Source of the DNA: Puniceicoccales bacterium | Lineage (GTDB): Bacteria; Verrucomicrobiota; Verrucomicrobiia; Opitutales; UBA953 | Direction of reading: 5' to 3' | Assembly: GCA_031289285.1 (NCBI GenBank) | Contig: JAITPT010000240.1 | Span: 1 to 17,764 of the forward strand | DNA length: 17,764 nt | Shown here: positions 6,174 through 13,733 of the stretch, in pieces | Position numbering within the stretch: the first letter of the stretch is position 1 | How the letters are laid out: each line of letters opens with the position of its first letter | Notes under the pieces: model-generated | Told to the model about the DNA's origin: nothing | What the model saw: the letters and a program-made list of their open reading frames with translations, nothing else | Database searches by the model: none | Position numbers and translations under genes: made by a program

Positions 6174-7076
6174 TTAGCGGATGAGTTTTAGGCGGGCGAG
6201 GTCGCCGGAGGCGAGGGTGGTTCCAGCAGGGAGGTCGGAGATGAGGAGGGCGACGGCGCGGTCGAGGGTGGAATCGGCGATGACGAGGGTTGCGACGGCT
6301 TGGTCATTTTTGAAGATTTGGCATTGCATCCCTGGGCGGAAGTTTTGGCGGTATCCGGCGTTGAGGAGGATGTAATCTGCTGCGGTGCCGGAGGTAATTG
6401 AGAGGACGCGGGCGTTGGAAAATTGGGTTTGGGAATAAATACTGTGGACGATAACGGTGTCGGCGGCGGTGGCGGGCGATTTGGCGGGGGCGGCGACGGC
6501 GGCGGCGGAAATGTTAGAATTGGCGGGGGTGATGGCGGAATTGGCGGGGGGGGGGGCGATGGGGGCGGCGTGACTGATTGGGGTTGAGAAACAATAAAGG
6601 GCGAAGGGTATCATTATAAAGGCGATGAGGGCGACGGCTTCGGCGAGGGCGGAATAAATGGTGGAGCCGATTTCAGAAACGCCGTCAATGGCACTTGAAG
6701 CGAGATTGCCGGCGGTTTCGACGATGCTGCCGAGAAGGCTGACGCCGAGAACTCCTTCCGCCACATCTTTCCCCGTGGACAAAGCGACATCCGCCGCGAG
6801 CAAGACCGTGACCACCGGAGCGAGATTTCTATCTGGCGCGGGTTGGGGGATAGCGGTGAAGACGTCGGGATGGATTTGCGGGGCGTATTGGTAATAGGCG
6901 ATGCTGGGATGGAGGGCGGGAGCATCGGCAATACCGCCAACAGCAGGGAGATAGGAAACGGAAGCTGAAACGTCCGTGCCGGTGGCGGCGGCGGCAGACG
7001 CGGCACCTGCGACAGCGGTGCTGTCGAGGGCGGCGGCGGCGGCGGAGCGCGGCGGGTTGGACGTTTCTGCGAACAT
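6174..7076 (-). CDS. unknown membrane-anchored protein inserted in the S10 operon
   Basis: I do not recognise a named family for this 300-aa protein. The first 80 residues or so are Ala/Ser/Pro-rich without a classical signal peptide. A hydrophobic segment at about 146-164 (ALIAFIMIPFALYCF) is the only confident membrane span; an amphipathic, weakly hydrophobic stretch lies at 87-140. After an Ala/Pro-rich linker (171-205) comes a beta-rich domain at about 220-300: NARVLSIT, DYILLNAGYRQNFRPGM, VATLVIADST, SGDLARLKLI. That spacing (v-v-n-G-G-v-G then GD-v) resembles small beta-barrel domains I recall from verrucomicrobial envelope proteins. Its place between rpsS (41-bp gap) and rplV on the same strand implies co-transcription with ribosomal genes. 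A C11 tract (6546-6556) in the linker could make it frameshift-prone. Coding is supported by length, frame integrity and protein-like organisation. Confidence 0.75.
   Translation of the reverse strand: MFAETSNPPRSAAAAALDSTAVAGAASAAAATGTDVSASVSYLPAVGGIADAPALHPSIAYYQYAPQIHPDVFTAIPQPAPDRNLAPVVTVLLAADVALSTGKDVAEGVLGVSLLGSIVETAGNLASSAIDGVSEIGSTIYSALAEAVALIAFIMIPFALYCFSTPISHAAPIAPPPANSAITPANSNISAAAVAAPAKSPATAADTVIVHSIYSQTQFSNARVLSITSGTAADYILLNAGYRQNFRPGMQCQIFKNDQAVATLVIADSTLDRAVALLISDLPAGTTLASGDLARLKLIR
6546..6556 (-). repeat. homopolymer tract, 11 C on the coding strand
   Basis: Eleven uninterrupted C residues (G on the plus strand) encode part of an Ala-Pro-Pro-Pro-Ala run in the linker of the membrane protein. 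At the length shown the frame is kept through the C-terminal domain; a gain or loss of one base would remove that domain. Confidence 0.9.
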
Positions 7077-7117
7077 TGTTTCGGTTCTCTTGCTTTGTTG
7101 TTGGCGGTGTTGTGTGG

Positions 7118-7393
7118 TTACGCGGCCTTCTTGGTGGGCGTGGTGTGCGCCTTGAAGGTGCGCGTTGGCGCAAATTCGCCGAGTTTGTGCCCGACCATGT
7201 TTTCAGTCACATAGACAGGGATGAAGACCTTGCCGTTGTGAACGTTGATGTTGACGCCGACGAAGTCGGGGGTGATGGTCGAGCGGCGCGACCATGTTTG
7301 AATGGGCTTACGGGAGCCTGATTGTTGAGCGACGTTGACTTTTTCCATGAGGGAAGTGTCAACAAAGAAACCTTTTTTGATTGAGCGTGCCAT
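7118..7393 (-). CDS. rpsS: 30S ribosomal protein S19
   Basis: This 91-aa protein has the S19 start MARSIKKGFFVDTSLMEKV and TWSRRSTITPDFVG. The C-terminal signature follows: VHNGKVFIPVYVTENMVGHK, then LGEFAPTRTFKAH. S19 binds the 30S head with S13 near the A site. The ATG lies only 3 nt after the rplB stop, so the two are probably translationally coupled. A weak AAGGA (7407-7403), inside the end of rplB, could serve as a ribosome-binding site. The next gene downstream is not rplV but the unknown membrane protein. Confidence 0.98.
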   Translation of the reverse strand: MARSIKKGFFVDTSLMEKVNVAQQSGSRKPIQTWSRRSTITPDFVGVNINVHNGKVFIPVYVTENMVGHKLGEFAPTRTFKAHTTPTKKAA

Positions 7394-7396
7394 TGT

Positions 7397-8260
7397 TTAT
7401 TTTCCTTTTTTAACTTTTTTGCCGTTGCGGCGGATAATGATTTGGGAGTTAGAGGGTTTGGATTTGGTGCGCGTCGGGAATCCTTTGGAGAGTTGTCCCC
7501 AAGGCGAGCGCGGGTGTTGGCGACCGCCACCGCCTTTTGACTTGCCTTGACCGCCGCCGTTGGGGTGGTCAACAGGGTTCATGACCATACCGCGCACGCG
7601 GGGGCGTTTGCCGAGCCAGCGTGTGCGACCGGCTTTACCGAGCGATTGGTTTTGGTGTTCGCCGTTGCCGACGATGCCGATAGTGGCGCGGCAGTCGGCG
7701 TTGAGGTAACGCTGTTCGCCGGAGGGCATTTTGAGGATGGCGCGGTCGCCTTCGATGCCAAGTAGTTGGGCGAATACGCCGGCGCCGCGAGCGATGGCGG
7801 CACCGCGCCCGGGGGCGCTTTCGACTGCGTGAATGAAGGTGGAGGGCGGGATACCACGTAGCGGCAGGGAGATGCCGACGGGAAACTCGGTGAGTGCTTT
7901 CTTGGTAGAAAACAGTGTGTCGCCAATCTTCAAGCCGTTGGGGGCGAGGATGTAAGCCTTGACGCCGTCGGTGTATTCGAGGAGGGCGATATTGGCGGAG
8001 CGGTTGGGATCGTATTCAAAGGCCTTGACTGTGGCGACGACGTCGAACTTATCGCGGCGGAAGTCCACGTGGCGGTAGAGGCGTTTATGACCGCCGCCGC
8101 GCCTGCGTGAGGTGATGCGCCCGTAACAGTTGCGCCCGCCTTTGTGGTTATGAATAGACTCTGTGAGGGACTTTTCCGGGCGTTTTTTGGCGAGTTCCTG
8201 TTTATTACGGACGAGGAAACGCTGGCCGGGTGTTTTCGGGTTTGTGGTGACGATTGCCAT
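7397..8260 (-). CDS. rplB: 50S ribosomal protein L2
   Basis: This 287-aa protein has all the L2 landmarks: GGRNCYGRITSRRRGGGHKR at residues 41-60, LPLRGIPPSTFIHAVE near 132-147, PGRGAAIARGAG at 150-161, and GMVMNPVDHPNGGGQGKSKG at 224-243. His232 in the VDHPNGGG loop corresponds to the conserved histidine near the peptidyl-transferase centre. L2 is needed for subunit association and peptidyl-transferase activity. The length is slightly above the usual 273-280. It overlaps nothing, and rpsS starts 3 nt after its stop. Confidence 0.99.
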   Translation of the reverse strand: MAIVTTNPKTPGQRFLVRNKQELAKKRPEKSLTESIHNHKGGRNCYGRITSRRRGGGHKRLYRHVDFRRDKFDVVATVKAFEYDPNRSANIALLEYTDGVKAYILAPNGLKIGDTLFSTKKALTEFPVGISLPLRGIPPSTFIHAVESAPGRGAAIARGAGVFAQLLGIEGDRAILKMPSGEQRYLNADCRATIGIVGNGEHQNQSLGKAGRTRWLGKRPRVRGMVMNPVDHPNGGGQGKSKGGGGRQHPRSPWGQLSKGFPTRTKSKPSNSQIIIRRNGKKVKKGK

Positions 8261-8293
8261 TGTTGGAAAACTGCGGATGTGTGTGGATAGTGG

Positions 8294-8584
8294 TTAGATG
8301 AATTCGATTTTGCTTCCTTTTTCAAGGAAAACGACGGCTTTTTTGACGTCGGGTGCCTTGACGATTTGGCCGCGTTGGCGGCGGCTCTCTTTGACTTTTC
8401 CTTTTGCGTTAAGGATGTTCACCTTAGCGACCTTGACATTGAAGGTCGCGGCGACGGCGGCGGCGACTTCTTTGCGGTCGGCGTCTTTTGCGACGGCGAA
8501 GGTGTATTGGTTAAGCTCGCCTTGAAGGGTAGATGTCTTCTCGGTGATGAGCGGTTTTTTGATGACTCGCGAAGGGTTCTTCAT
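8294..8584 (-). CDS. rplW: 50S ribosomal protein L23
   Basis: This 96-aa protein has the L23 pattern: VIKKPLITEKTSTLQGELNQ near residues 7-26, YTFAVAKDADRKEVAAAV, then FNVKVAKVNILNAKGKVKES. It ends with a beta strand, KKAVVFLEKGSKIEFI. L23 is the main docking site for trigger factor at the tunnel exit, next to L29. The gaps to rplD and rplB are each about 33-34 bp, consistent with one operon. The ATG is preceded by an A/C-rich leader with no Shine-Dalgarno sequence. Confidence 0.97.
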   Translation of the reverse strand: MKNPSRVIKKPLITEKTSTLQGELNQYTFAVAKDADRKEVAAAVAATFNVKVAKVNILNAKGKVKESRRQRGQIVKAPDVKKAVVFLEKGSKIEFI

Positions 8585-8618
8585 TGTGGTGCGCGTTTGT
8601 GGTTCGGCGGGTTACGTG

Positions 8619-9263
8619 TTAGGCGGTTGCGGTTGCGGTTGCAGTGGTAGTGCGTTCGAGGACTTTGGCAAGCCCTTGTTCGCTGATGATTACTTGATGG
8701 AAGCGGACGAGGTCGAGGGCGTTGAGTGAGGTGGCGTCGGTGACGAATACTCTCTCGATGTTGCCCACGGCGAGCGCGGTGTTATCTGTCCAAGCGATGT
8801 CAACGATTAGGACTTTGCCCAGTGGGTTGATTTTTTCGATAACCGCGTTGAGTAGCTTTGTTTTTGGTTTTTCGACTTCGAAGCGCTCGATGACGTTTAG
8901 GCCGCCGTCTCCGGCGAGTTCAAAGAGGGCTCGTGCGAGGGCGAGTTTTTTTGCGCGAGCGGTGATGGTCTTTGACCAGTCGCGTGGGCGAGGTCCGAAG
9001 ACGACGCCGCCCTTGTAGAGTTGGGGGGCGCGTTTATCGCCGTGGCGTGAGCCGCCGGAGCCTTTTTGGCGGAGGATTTTTTTACCTGAGCCAGCGACTT
9101 CGCCGTAGTCTTTTGTTTTAGAAGTGCCTTGGCGTTGGTTGGCTTGGTATGCGATGACGGTTTGTTTGAGGAGTGCGACTCCCTTATCGCCCTCGAAGGC
9201 GGGGATTGCGAAATCCTTTTCGGCGCTGGCGGCGCCGTCGGCTGTATAGACTTTGAGTTTCAT
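8619..9263 (-). CDS. rplD: 50S ribosomal protein L4
   Basis: This 214-aa protein contains the L4 tunnel-loop region (YQANQRQGTSKTKDYGEVAG, then GKKILRQKGSGGSRHGDKRA) and GGVVFGPRPRDWS near residues 91-103. The C-terminal domain has KVLIVDIAWTDNTALAVGNIE and VIISEQGLAKVLE. L4 lines the exit tunnel and in E. coli also represses its own operon; no such leader was identified here. The protein ends in a short Thr/Ala repeat (TTTATATATA) coded by a small tandem repeat at 8622-8648. Gaps are 42 bp from rplC and 34 bp to rplW. Confidence 0.97.
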   Translation of the reverse strand: MKLKVYTADGAASAEKDFAIPAFEGDKGVALLKQTVIAYQANQRQGTSKTKDYGEVAGSGKKILRQKGSGGSRHGDKRAPQLYKGGVVFGPRPRDWSKTITARAKKLALARALFELAGDGGLNVIERFEVEKPKTKLLNAVIEKINPLGKVLIVDIAWTDNTALAVGNIERVFVTDATSLNALDLVRFHQVIISEQGLAKVLERTTTATATATA

Positions 9264-9305
9264 GATTGTGAGAAGGTCTCTTTGTTATGCGGTTTGGGTT
9301 TCTGG

Positions 9306-9938
9306 TTACTTTGCCTTCTTGGCGTTGCGGACGACCACGAGGTCGCCGTTGGCGCCGGGGAAGCTGCCTTTGATGAGGAGCAGGTTTTGTTCCTCGTCTA
9401 TGCCGACGATTGTTAGGTTTTGGACGGTGCGGCGTGCTTGGCCCATGTGACCGGGCATCTTTTTGCCTTTGACGACGTGACCGGGCGTCTGGCGCATACC
9501 GATGGAGCCGATGCGGCGGTGTGTCATGTGGCCGTGTGAGTCGGGTTGGCCGTCCATGTTGTAGCGTTTGACGACGCCTTGGAAGCCGCGGCCTTTTGTG
9601 GTGCCGATGACGTCAACGGTCTGTCCGTTTTTGAAAAGTTTGACGGTGAGTGTGTCGCCGATTTTGAACTCGGGTGCATCCACGAAGCGGATTTCGCCGA
9701 GGTGTGTGTGGGGCGCGACGCCGGCCTTTTTGAGGTGCCCGAGTTCGGGCTTGCTCAGGCGTTGTTCCTTCTGCGGCCCGTAGGCGATTTGGACGGCGTT
9801 GTAACCGTCGGATTCGACGGTCTTGACCTGTGTGACTGGGCAGGGGCCAGCTTGGACGACCGTGACGGGAACGATGTTGTTGTTCGCGTCGTAGATTTGG
9901 GTCATTCCGATTTTTTTTCCGATTAGTTGAAGGCTCAT
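9306..9938 (-). CDS. rplC: 50S ribosomal protein L3
   Basis: This 210-aa protein has the L3 landmarks: the start MSLQLIGKKIGMTQIYD, TTKGRGFQGVVKRYNMDGQP near residues 113-132, and RIGSIGMRQTPGHVVKGKKM near 142-161. Gln150 in RQTPG matches the position methylated by PrmB in E. coli. L3 reaches into the peptidyl-transferase centre and nucleates 50S assembly. It lies 207 bp after rpsJ, an unusually wide gap for this operon, so it could have its own promoter or leader control; none could be proven by eye. Confidence 0.98.
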   Translation of the reverse strand: MSLQLIGKKIGMTQIYDANNNIVPVTVVQAGPCPVTQVKTVESDGYNAVQIAYGPQKEQRLSKPELGHLKKAGVAPHTHLGEIRFVDAPEFKIGDTLTVKLFKNGQTVDVIGTTKGRGFQGVVKRYNMDGQPDSHGHMTHRRIGSIGMRQTPGHVVKGKKMPGHMGQARRTVQNLTIVGIDEEQNLLLIKGSFPGANGDLVVVRNAKKAK

Positions 9939-10145
9939 GGTTCAGGAGGCAGGGGGAAGCGTTTCTCTTCCGTTTGCACAGACCTGTCATTAGGTATCTC
10001 GTGTTTGCGGCAAGGCCGTGAGGCCGGTGTGTAACTTTGAATTTCTAATGGCGAGGTGTGACCTGCGTTGGTTGGCTGTTCTGGTTGGTGCGGTTGGGTT
10101 GTTGGTTAGTGGTGAAAGTTTTTTTTCGCGTCCGGTCTGAGTGGT
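9939..10145 (-). other. long rpsJ-rplC spacer
   Basis: This 207-bp gap holds no credible gene. On the transcript it starts with a short A-run, then a long A/C-rich, G-poor tract. Two small possible hairpins follow: GGCC-loop-GGCC (10025-10014) and GGAAG/CTTCC closer to rplC. Neither is followed by a T-run, so a terminator is not supported. Confidence 0.5.
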
Positions 10146-10466
10146 TCAGTTTTTGGAGGTGATGTTGATGTCAACGCCGGACGGGAGATTGAGCTTGCGT
10201 AGCTCGTCCATCGTGGCGGCGGTGGGTTCGATGATTTCGACGAGGCGCTTATGGGTGCGCAGCTCGAAGGCGTCCATAGATTTTTTGTCAACGTGCGGTG
10301 AGCGGTTGACGGTGAAGCGCTCGATGTTTGTGGGCAGAGGCACGGGACCGGAGACTTGAGCGCCTGTGCGTTTGGCGGTGTCCACGATGTCGGCGGCGGA
10401 CTGGTCGAGGATGCGATAGTCAAATCCTTTGAGTCGGATGCGGATTGTTGGCGATGTGCGTGTCAT
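10146..10466 (-). CDS. rpsJ: 30S ribosomal protein S10 (NusE)
   Basis: This 106-aa protein matches S10: IRIRLKGFDYRILDQSAADI near residues 8-27, VSGPVPLPTNIERFTVNRSP near 38-57, then FELRTHKRLVEIIEPT and the end GVDINITSKN. S10 is part of the 30S head and, as NusE, joins NusB in transcription antitermination. It is the first gene of the ribosomal cluster. The usual upstream genes (tuf, fusA, rpsG, rpsL) are absent; instead a TonB system precedes it on the same strand, 207 bp away. The ATG at 10464-10466 has an A-rich leader with no Shine-Dalgarno sequence. Confidence 0.98.
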   Translation of the reverse strand: MTRTSPTIRIRLKGFDYRILDQSAADIVDTAKRTGAQVSGPVPLPTNIERFTVNRSPHVDKKSMDAFELRTHKRLVEIIEPTAATMDELRKLNLPSGVDINITSKN

Positions 10467-10673
10467 GTTGGTTTTGAAAAAAGTTTTGTCTGTCTGCTTT
10501 GGCGGCTGGCTGGTTGTTGCCGGCGGAGCGGCGCGTGTTTGTCAGTGGTTGGTTTGTGAGTTGGTTAAAGTTTTTTGGAAAAGTTTTTTTGTGTGCCCGC
10601 TGCGGCGGACAAAGGAAAGGGGAGGCAAGAAAAGGATTTTGAAAAGATGTGCAAGAGGGAAATTGAGTTTTTT
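10467..10673 (-). other. spacer between the TPR gene and rpsJ, probable S10 leader
   Basis: This 207-bp gap has no credible gene. The transcript strand is A/C-rich with several A-runs, and the last 60 nt before rpsJ are G-poor. It is the natural place for the S10-operon promoter. TTGCAC-like and A/T-rich blocks occur, but no -35/-10 pair with proper spacing is convincing. Confidence 0.4.
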
Positions 10674-12338
10674 TTAATTTTTTTTCAGGGGTGTTTTTTG
10701 GGGGGTGGCGGGAGACGCGGGGGTGGACGTGGTGGACGGCGTGGACGACGTGGACGACGTGGACGGCGTGGAGGGCGCGGACGACGGCGTAGAGGGCGTG
10801 GACGACGGCGTGGAGGGCGCGGACGGCGACGTAGAGGGCGTTGACGACGACGTGGAGGGCGTGGACGACGACGTGGAGGGCGTTGACGGCGGCGTGGAGG
10901 GCGTTGACGACGACGTGGAGGGCGTGGGCTGCGGGGCGGCGTCGCGGATGGCGGTGCGCAGGCTGGCGAGATATTTTGCGTCGGTGTCTGGGTGCTTGGC
11001 GGCGTCGTCGAGCCATGCGGTTGCGGCGGCGAAGTCGCGTAGCTCGTAAGCGAGGTGAGCGAGGAAGAGTAGCGCGGCGGCGGGCTTGTCGAGCTTGGTG
11101 GCGGCGGCTTGGCGGGCTTGGGCGTAGGCGGCGGCGGTGTCGCCGTTGTCGCGCAAAATCCGTGCGAGTGTGAGACGGAGCGCGCCGTCGGCGGGAAGTT
11201 TTTCAACGGCCTTGCGCAGTGCTGCGACGGCGCGGGCGGTCGCGCCGTTGCGTTGCCATGCGGCGGCGAGTAGCTCCCCGTTTTGGCGGGTGACGGGGAG
11301 CTTGGCGGTGTCGAGCGCGTCTTCGAGCAGGGCGGCGGCGCGGTCGAATTGGCCGAGGACAAAGAGGAGTGCGATTTTGTTATTGAGGTCGGCGGCGGTG
11401 CCGAGGTGGCCGCGCTCGGCGGCGCGCTCGAGGGTGAGCAACATGCGGAGCCGCCATTTTTTTTGGTCGCGTGGGTGCTTGGCTTCGTTGGCGAGAATGG
11501 AGTAGGCGCCGAAGAGTTGTTGCCAGTAGAGGGCGGAGGCGGGGTTGATGGCGGCGAGGCGCTCGATGGTGTCGGCGGCGGCAGTGGTGTCGCCGAGTTG
11601 CTGGTGGACGGCGGCTGCGAGGATGAGGGTTTGCTCGTGCGGGGCGCGGCGGAGTAGGAGGCTTTCGTCGGCCTCGGCGAGGGCTTCGCGGAGTTTCGCG
11701 GGGTCGGGCTTTTCGGGGTTTGCGGCGGCGGCGGCGCTGTAGAGGAGCGTGGCGGTGTAGAGGCGCGTCTCGGCAGTGGGGCGCAGCGAAAGCTCCGTCC
11801 AGCGGCGGATGCGGGCGATGGCGAGGGAGTAGTTGCGCAGGCGGGCGGCGGTGTCCTTGGTCTCGGCTGCCTCTTGGTAATAGACTTGGCTGAGGGTCTG
11901 GAGGAGGTTGAGGATTTCGGCGCGGCCAAAGTAGGCGCGTGTCTCGCCGAGGTTGAGAGCGGTCTCGAGTGGGGCGATGGCGGCGGGATACTGTTTGAGG
12001 TTGAGAAGGATTTGGCCGCGGATTTGCGAGAAGAGTGCTTGGTCGAAGGAGGCAGGCTCGGCGGCGGCGAGGATTTCGTCGGCGAGGGCGAGCAGGCCGT
12101 TGAGGTCGTTTGCGTCGAGAAGTTTTTTGAGCGGTTCGAGTTTTTCGGCGGCGCGTTCGGAGAGGCGTGGCTTGGGCGCGGGGGCGGCGGCGGGGGCGGC
12201 GACGGCGACGGGCGCGGTGGTGGCAGCGAAGAAGGCGGCGGCGGTGGCGGCGAAGGCGGCGGGGAGCGGCGCGGCGGACGGGAGGGTCAGCGCGGTGGCG
12301 GCGAGGAGGCGGAGCGGGCGGAGGAATGCGGCGGGCAT
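10674..12338 (-). CDS. exported TPR-repeat protein with a Ser/Thr/Pro-rich repeat tail
   Basis: This 554-aa protein starts with a basic-hydrophobic leader (FLRPLRLLAATALTLPSAAP), consistent with export; a cleavage site after an Ala motif within the first 50 residues is likely. An Ala/Pro linker follows, then helical repeats over about residues 57-465 with TPR spacing, for example HQQLGDTTAAADTIERLAAI, LFVLGQFDRAAALLEDAL and ILRDNGDTAAAYAQARQAAA. The tail (474-554) starts with seven copies of a heptad like STSSSTP and ends LKKN. TPR proteins commonly follow exbB-exbD-exbD-tonB in this kind of cluster. A scaffold role in the periplasm is inferred from that context; the partner is unknown. It starts 127 bp after tonB and precedes rpsJ. 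Confidence 0.85.
   Translation of the reverse strand: MPAAFLRPLRLLAATALTLPSAAPLPAAFAATAAAFFAATTAPVAVAAPAAAPAPKPRLSERAAEKLEPLKKLLDANDLNGLLALADEILAAAEPASFDQALFSQIRGQILLNLKQYPAAIAPLETALNLGETRAYFGRAEILNLLQTLSQVYYQEAAETKDTAARLRNYSLAIARIRRWTELSLRPTAETRLYTATLLYSAAAAANPEKPDPAKLREALAEADESLLLRRAPHEQTLILAAAVHQQLGDTTAAADTIERLAAINPASALYWQQLFGAYSILANEAKHPRDQKKWRLRMLLTLERAAERGHLGTAADLNNKIALLFVLGQFDRAAALLEDALDTAKLPVTRQNGELLAAAWQRNGATARAVAALRKAVEKLPADGALRLTLARILRDNGDTAAAYAQARQAAATKLDKPAAALLFLAHLAYELRDFAAATAWLDDAAKHPDTDAKYLASLRTAIRDAAPQPTPSTSSSTPSTPPSTPSTSSSTPSTSSSTPSTSPSAPSTPSSTPSTPSSAPSTPSTSSTSSTPSTTSTPASPATPQKTPLKKN
10773..10919 (-). repeat. seven 21-bp tandem repeats coding the STxSSTP tail
   Basis: Seven imperfect 21-bp units encode heptads such as STSSSTP, STPPSTP and STPSSAP. 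A degenerate extension runs on to about 10720. All reading frames stay open through the repeat, which produces long false frames on both strands. Confidence 0.85.
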
Positions 12339-12465
12339 GGCGGCGGTGTGTGTGTTGTTTGCGGTGTGTGCGGTGACGGTTTGCGGTGTGCGGTGGTGTG
12401 TGCGTTGACGGGCGGTGTGCGCGTGGTGTGTGGCGGTGTGTGTGACGGTTGACGTGGTGGGCGGG
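12339..12465 (-). other. GT-rich low-complexity tonB-TPR spacer
   Basis: The plus strand is an irregular run of GGTGTGTG and GCGGTG words, so the transcript is C/A-rich and nearly free of strong structure. No gene, promoter or terminator is visible. Confidence 0.5.
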
Positions 12466-13158
12466 TTATTCGTTGTCGGGGATGGTGAAGTTGAAGGGGA
12501 CTTGGACGTTGCGGGTGTGAACGGCCTTGCCGCCTTTTTTGCCTGGGCGGAATTTCCAGCGGGCGACGGCGCGGATGGCCTCGGCGTCGAAGCCTGAGTT
12601 GGTGGAGCTGATGATGTGCGTGTCGCGCACGTTGCCGTCGCTATCTACGATGAAGCCGACGAGGACGCGCCCGTTGATGCGGGAGCGGCGCATCTCGTAG
12701 GGATAGACGGGTGTGGCGCGGAAGGTGGGGACGGGTTTTTGGTCGAGTGAGTTGATGTCGAAAACGTTTTTCAGCGCGACGCCTGCGGCGGCGAAGTTGC
12801 CGCGCGGGATGGCGATGGCGGCGGTGGCGATGCCGGCGGTGGGCGGCGGGGGCTGGAGCTTTTGCTCGAAGGGCGGGTTGATGACGGGCGCGGGGGTGTC
12901 GGCCTGCATGGGCGGCGCAAGCTCGGCAGGCGGGGCCTCGGTGGTTTCGAGTGGGACGACGGTGTCGTCGGCGTCGGGCGGCTCGGGTTCGGGCGGTGTG
13001 ACGGCTTTGAGGGCGATGGTGGGGATGTCGTCGTCGGTGGCGGCGGGCGCGGCGGTAGCGGCGAAGAGGCTTGGGAAGAGTTGTTCGCTGAAGACGGCGC
13101 CGCCGTGGGCGAGGGCGGCGACGAGGACGCCGGCGAATATGTCAAGGCTGCGGCTCAT
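12466..13158 (-). CDS. tonB: TonB-family energy transducer
   Basis: With the start at 13158 (MSRSLDIFAG) the protein is 230 aa. A longer frame to 13311 overlaps the exbD coding region and gives a low-complexity N-terminus, so it was not used. A single hydrophobic anchor lies at about residues 6-27 (IFAGVLVAALAHGGAVF). A Pro/Glu/Asp-rich periplasmic spacer follows (about 45-105, including PPEPEPPDADD). The TonB C-terminal domain covers about 145-230: TPVYPYEMRRSRINGRVLVG, then FIVDSDGNVRDTHIISSTN, AIRAVARWKFRPGKKGG and VPFNFTIPDNE. TonB passes energy from ExbB/ExbD to outer-membrane transporters. It follows the second exbD by 61 bp. Confidence 0.93.
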   Translation of the reverse strand: MSRSLDIFAGVLVAALAHGGAVFSEQLFPSLFAATAAPAATDDDIPTIALKAVTPPEPEPPDADDTVVPLETTEAPPAELAPPMQADTPAPVINPPFEQKLQPPPPTAGIATAAIAIPRGNFAAAGVALKNVFDINSLDQKPVPTFRATPVYPYEMRRSRINGRVLVGFIVDSDGNVRDTHIISSTNSGFDAEAIRAVARWKFRPGKKGGKAVHTRNVQVPFNFTIPDNE

Positions 13159-13219
13159 GTGTGTGTGCGTGTTTTTTTTGGAAAGAGGTTGGCGGTTGGC
13201 GCGGTGGTTGGCGGTGGTG

Positions 13220-13651
13220 TTAGCGGCCCGAGGCGCGGAAGACGGTTTCGATGGAGACTTCGGCGATGCCGGCTTTGCGCACTTCGTCGAGGGCGCGGAC
13301 GATGTCGCCATAGACGGCGCGGTCGTCGCCAGTGATGAGGACGCGTGGGGCGGCGGTGGTGTTTTTGAGGTTGAGCAGGCGCGGGCGGATGTCGGCGATG
13401 CCGACGAGTTCTTTGTTCCAGAAGGCGGAGCCGCTTTCGGAGAGTTGGAGGATGACGAAGTCGTCGTCGTTTTTGGCGGCTGGGGCGGCGGGCGTGGCCT
13501 GCGGCAAATCCACGGGGATGGATTGGATTTTGTTCAGCGAGATTGTGAACAGGACGAATGTGGCGAGCAGGAAGAAGATGACGTCTATGAGCGGGATGAT
13601 TTCGATGCGGGCGCGTTTTGCGCCAGATGCGGTGTAGATGTTTTCGGCCAT
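13220..13651 (-). CDS. exbD: ExbD/TolR-family proton-channel protein, second copy
   Basis: The start at 13651 (MAENIYTASGAKR) gives 143 aa, the normal ExbD size. The frame extends upstream to 13858 but would overlap the preceding exbD and carry a Pro-rich artefact. One membrane helix lies at about residues 18-37, with the essential aspartate Asp23 in PLIDVIFFLL. The periplasmic domain ends with LITGDDRAVYGDIVRALDEV, then KAGIAEVSIET. ExbD forms the core of the ExbB channel and converts proton flow into TonB motion. Residues 12-41 are identical to a stretch of the neighbouring ExbD, while the periplasmic parts differ. Confidence 0.93.
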   Translation of the reverse strand: MAENIYTASGAKRARIEIIPLIDVIFFLLATFVLFTISLNKIQSIPVDLPQATPAAPAAKNDDDFVILQLSESGSAFWNKELVGIADIRPRLLNLKNTTAAPRVLITGDDRAVYGDIVRALDEVRKAGIAEVSIETVFRASGR

Positions 13652-13733
13652 GTGCGGTGCCGGCAGTGCGGCGGGAATTGGTTGTGGTTGGTTGAGCGGT
13701 TTTGGGTTGGCGGGCGGCGGCGGCGGTGGGTTC

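Noticed and set aside
10014..10025. GGCC-GTGA-GGCC hairpin as a terminator after rpsJ
   Set aside because: Only a 4-bp stem and no following T-run on the transcript.
10420..11016. Minus-strand frame with ALHVVV repeats overlapping rpsJ and the TPR gene
   Set aside because: It is another frame of the same DNA repeat and overlaps the start of rpsJ; no protein-like features.
10705..11049. Acidic plus-strand frame (DVEGVDDDVEG repeats), antisense to the TPR tail
   Set aside because: The 21-bp repeat keeps every frame open. The minus-strand frame has a signal peptide and TPR organisation, so this one is a shadow.
13159..13311. Longer N-terminus for TonB
   Set aside because: It overlaps the exbD coding region, is low-complexity, and would bury the membrane anchor. 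The ATG at 13158 directly precedes the anchor.
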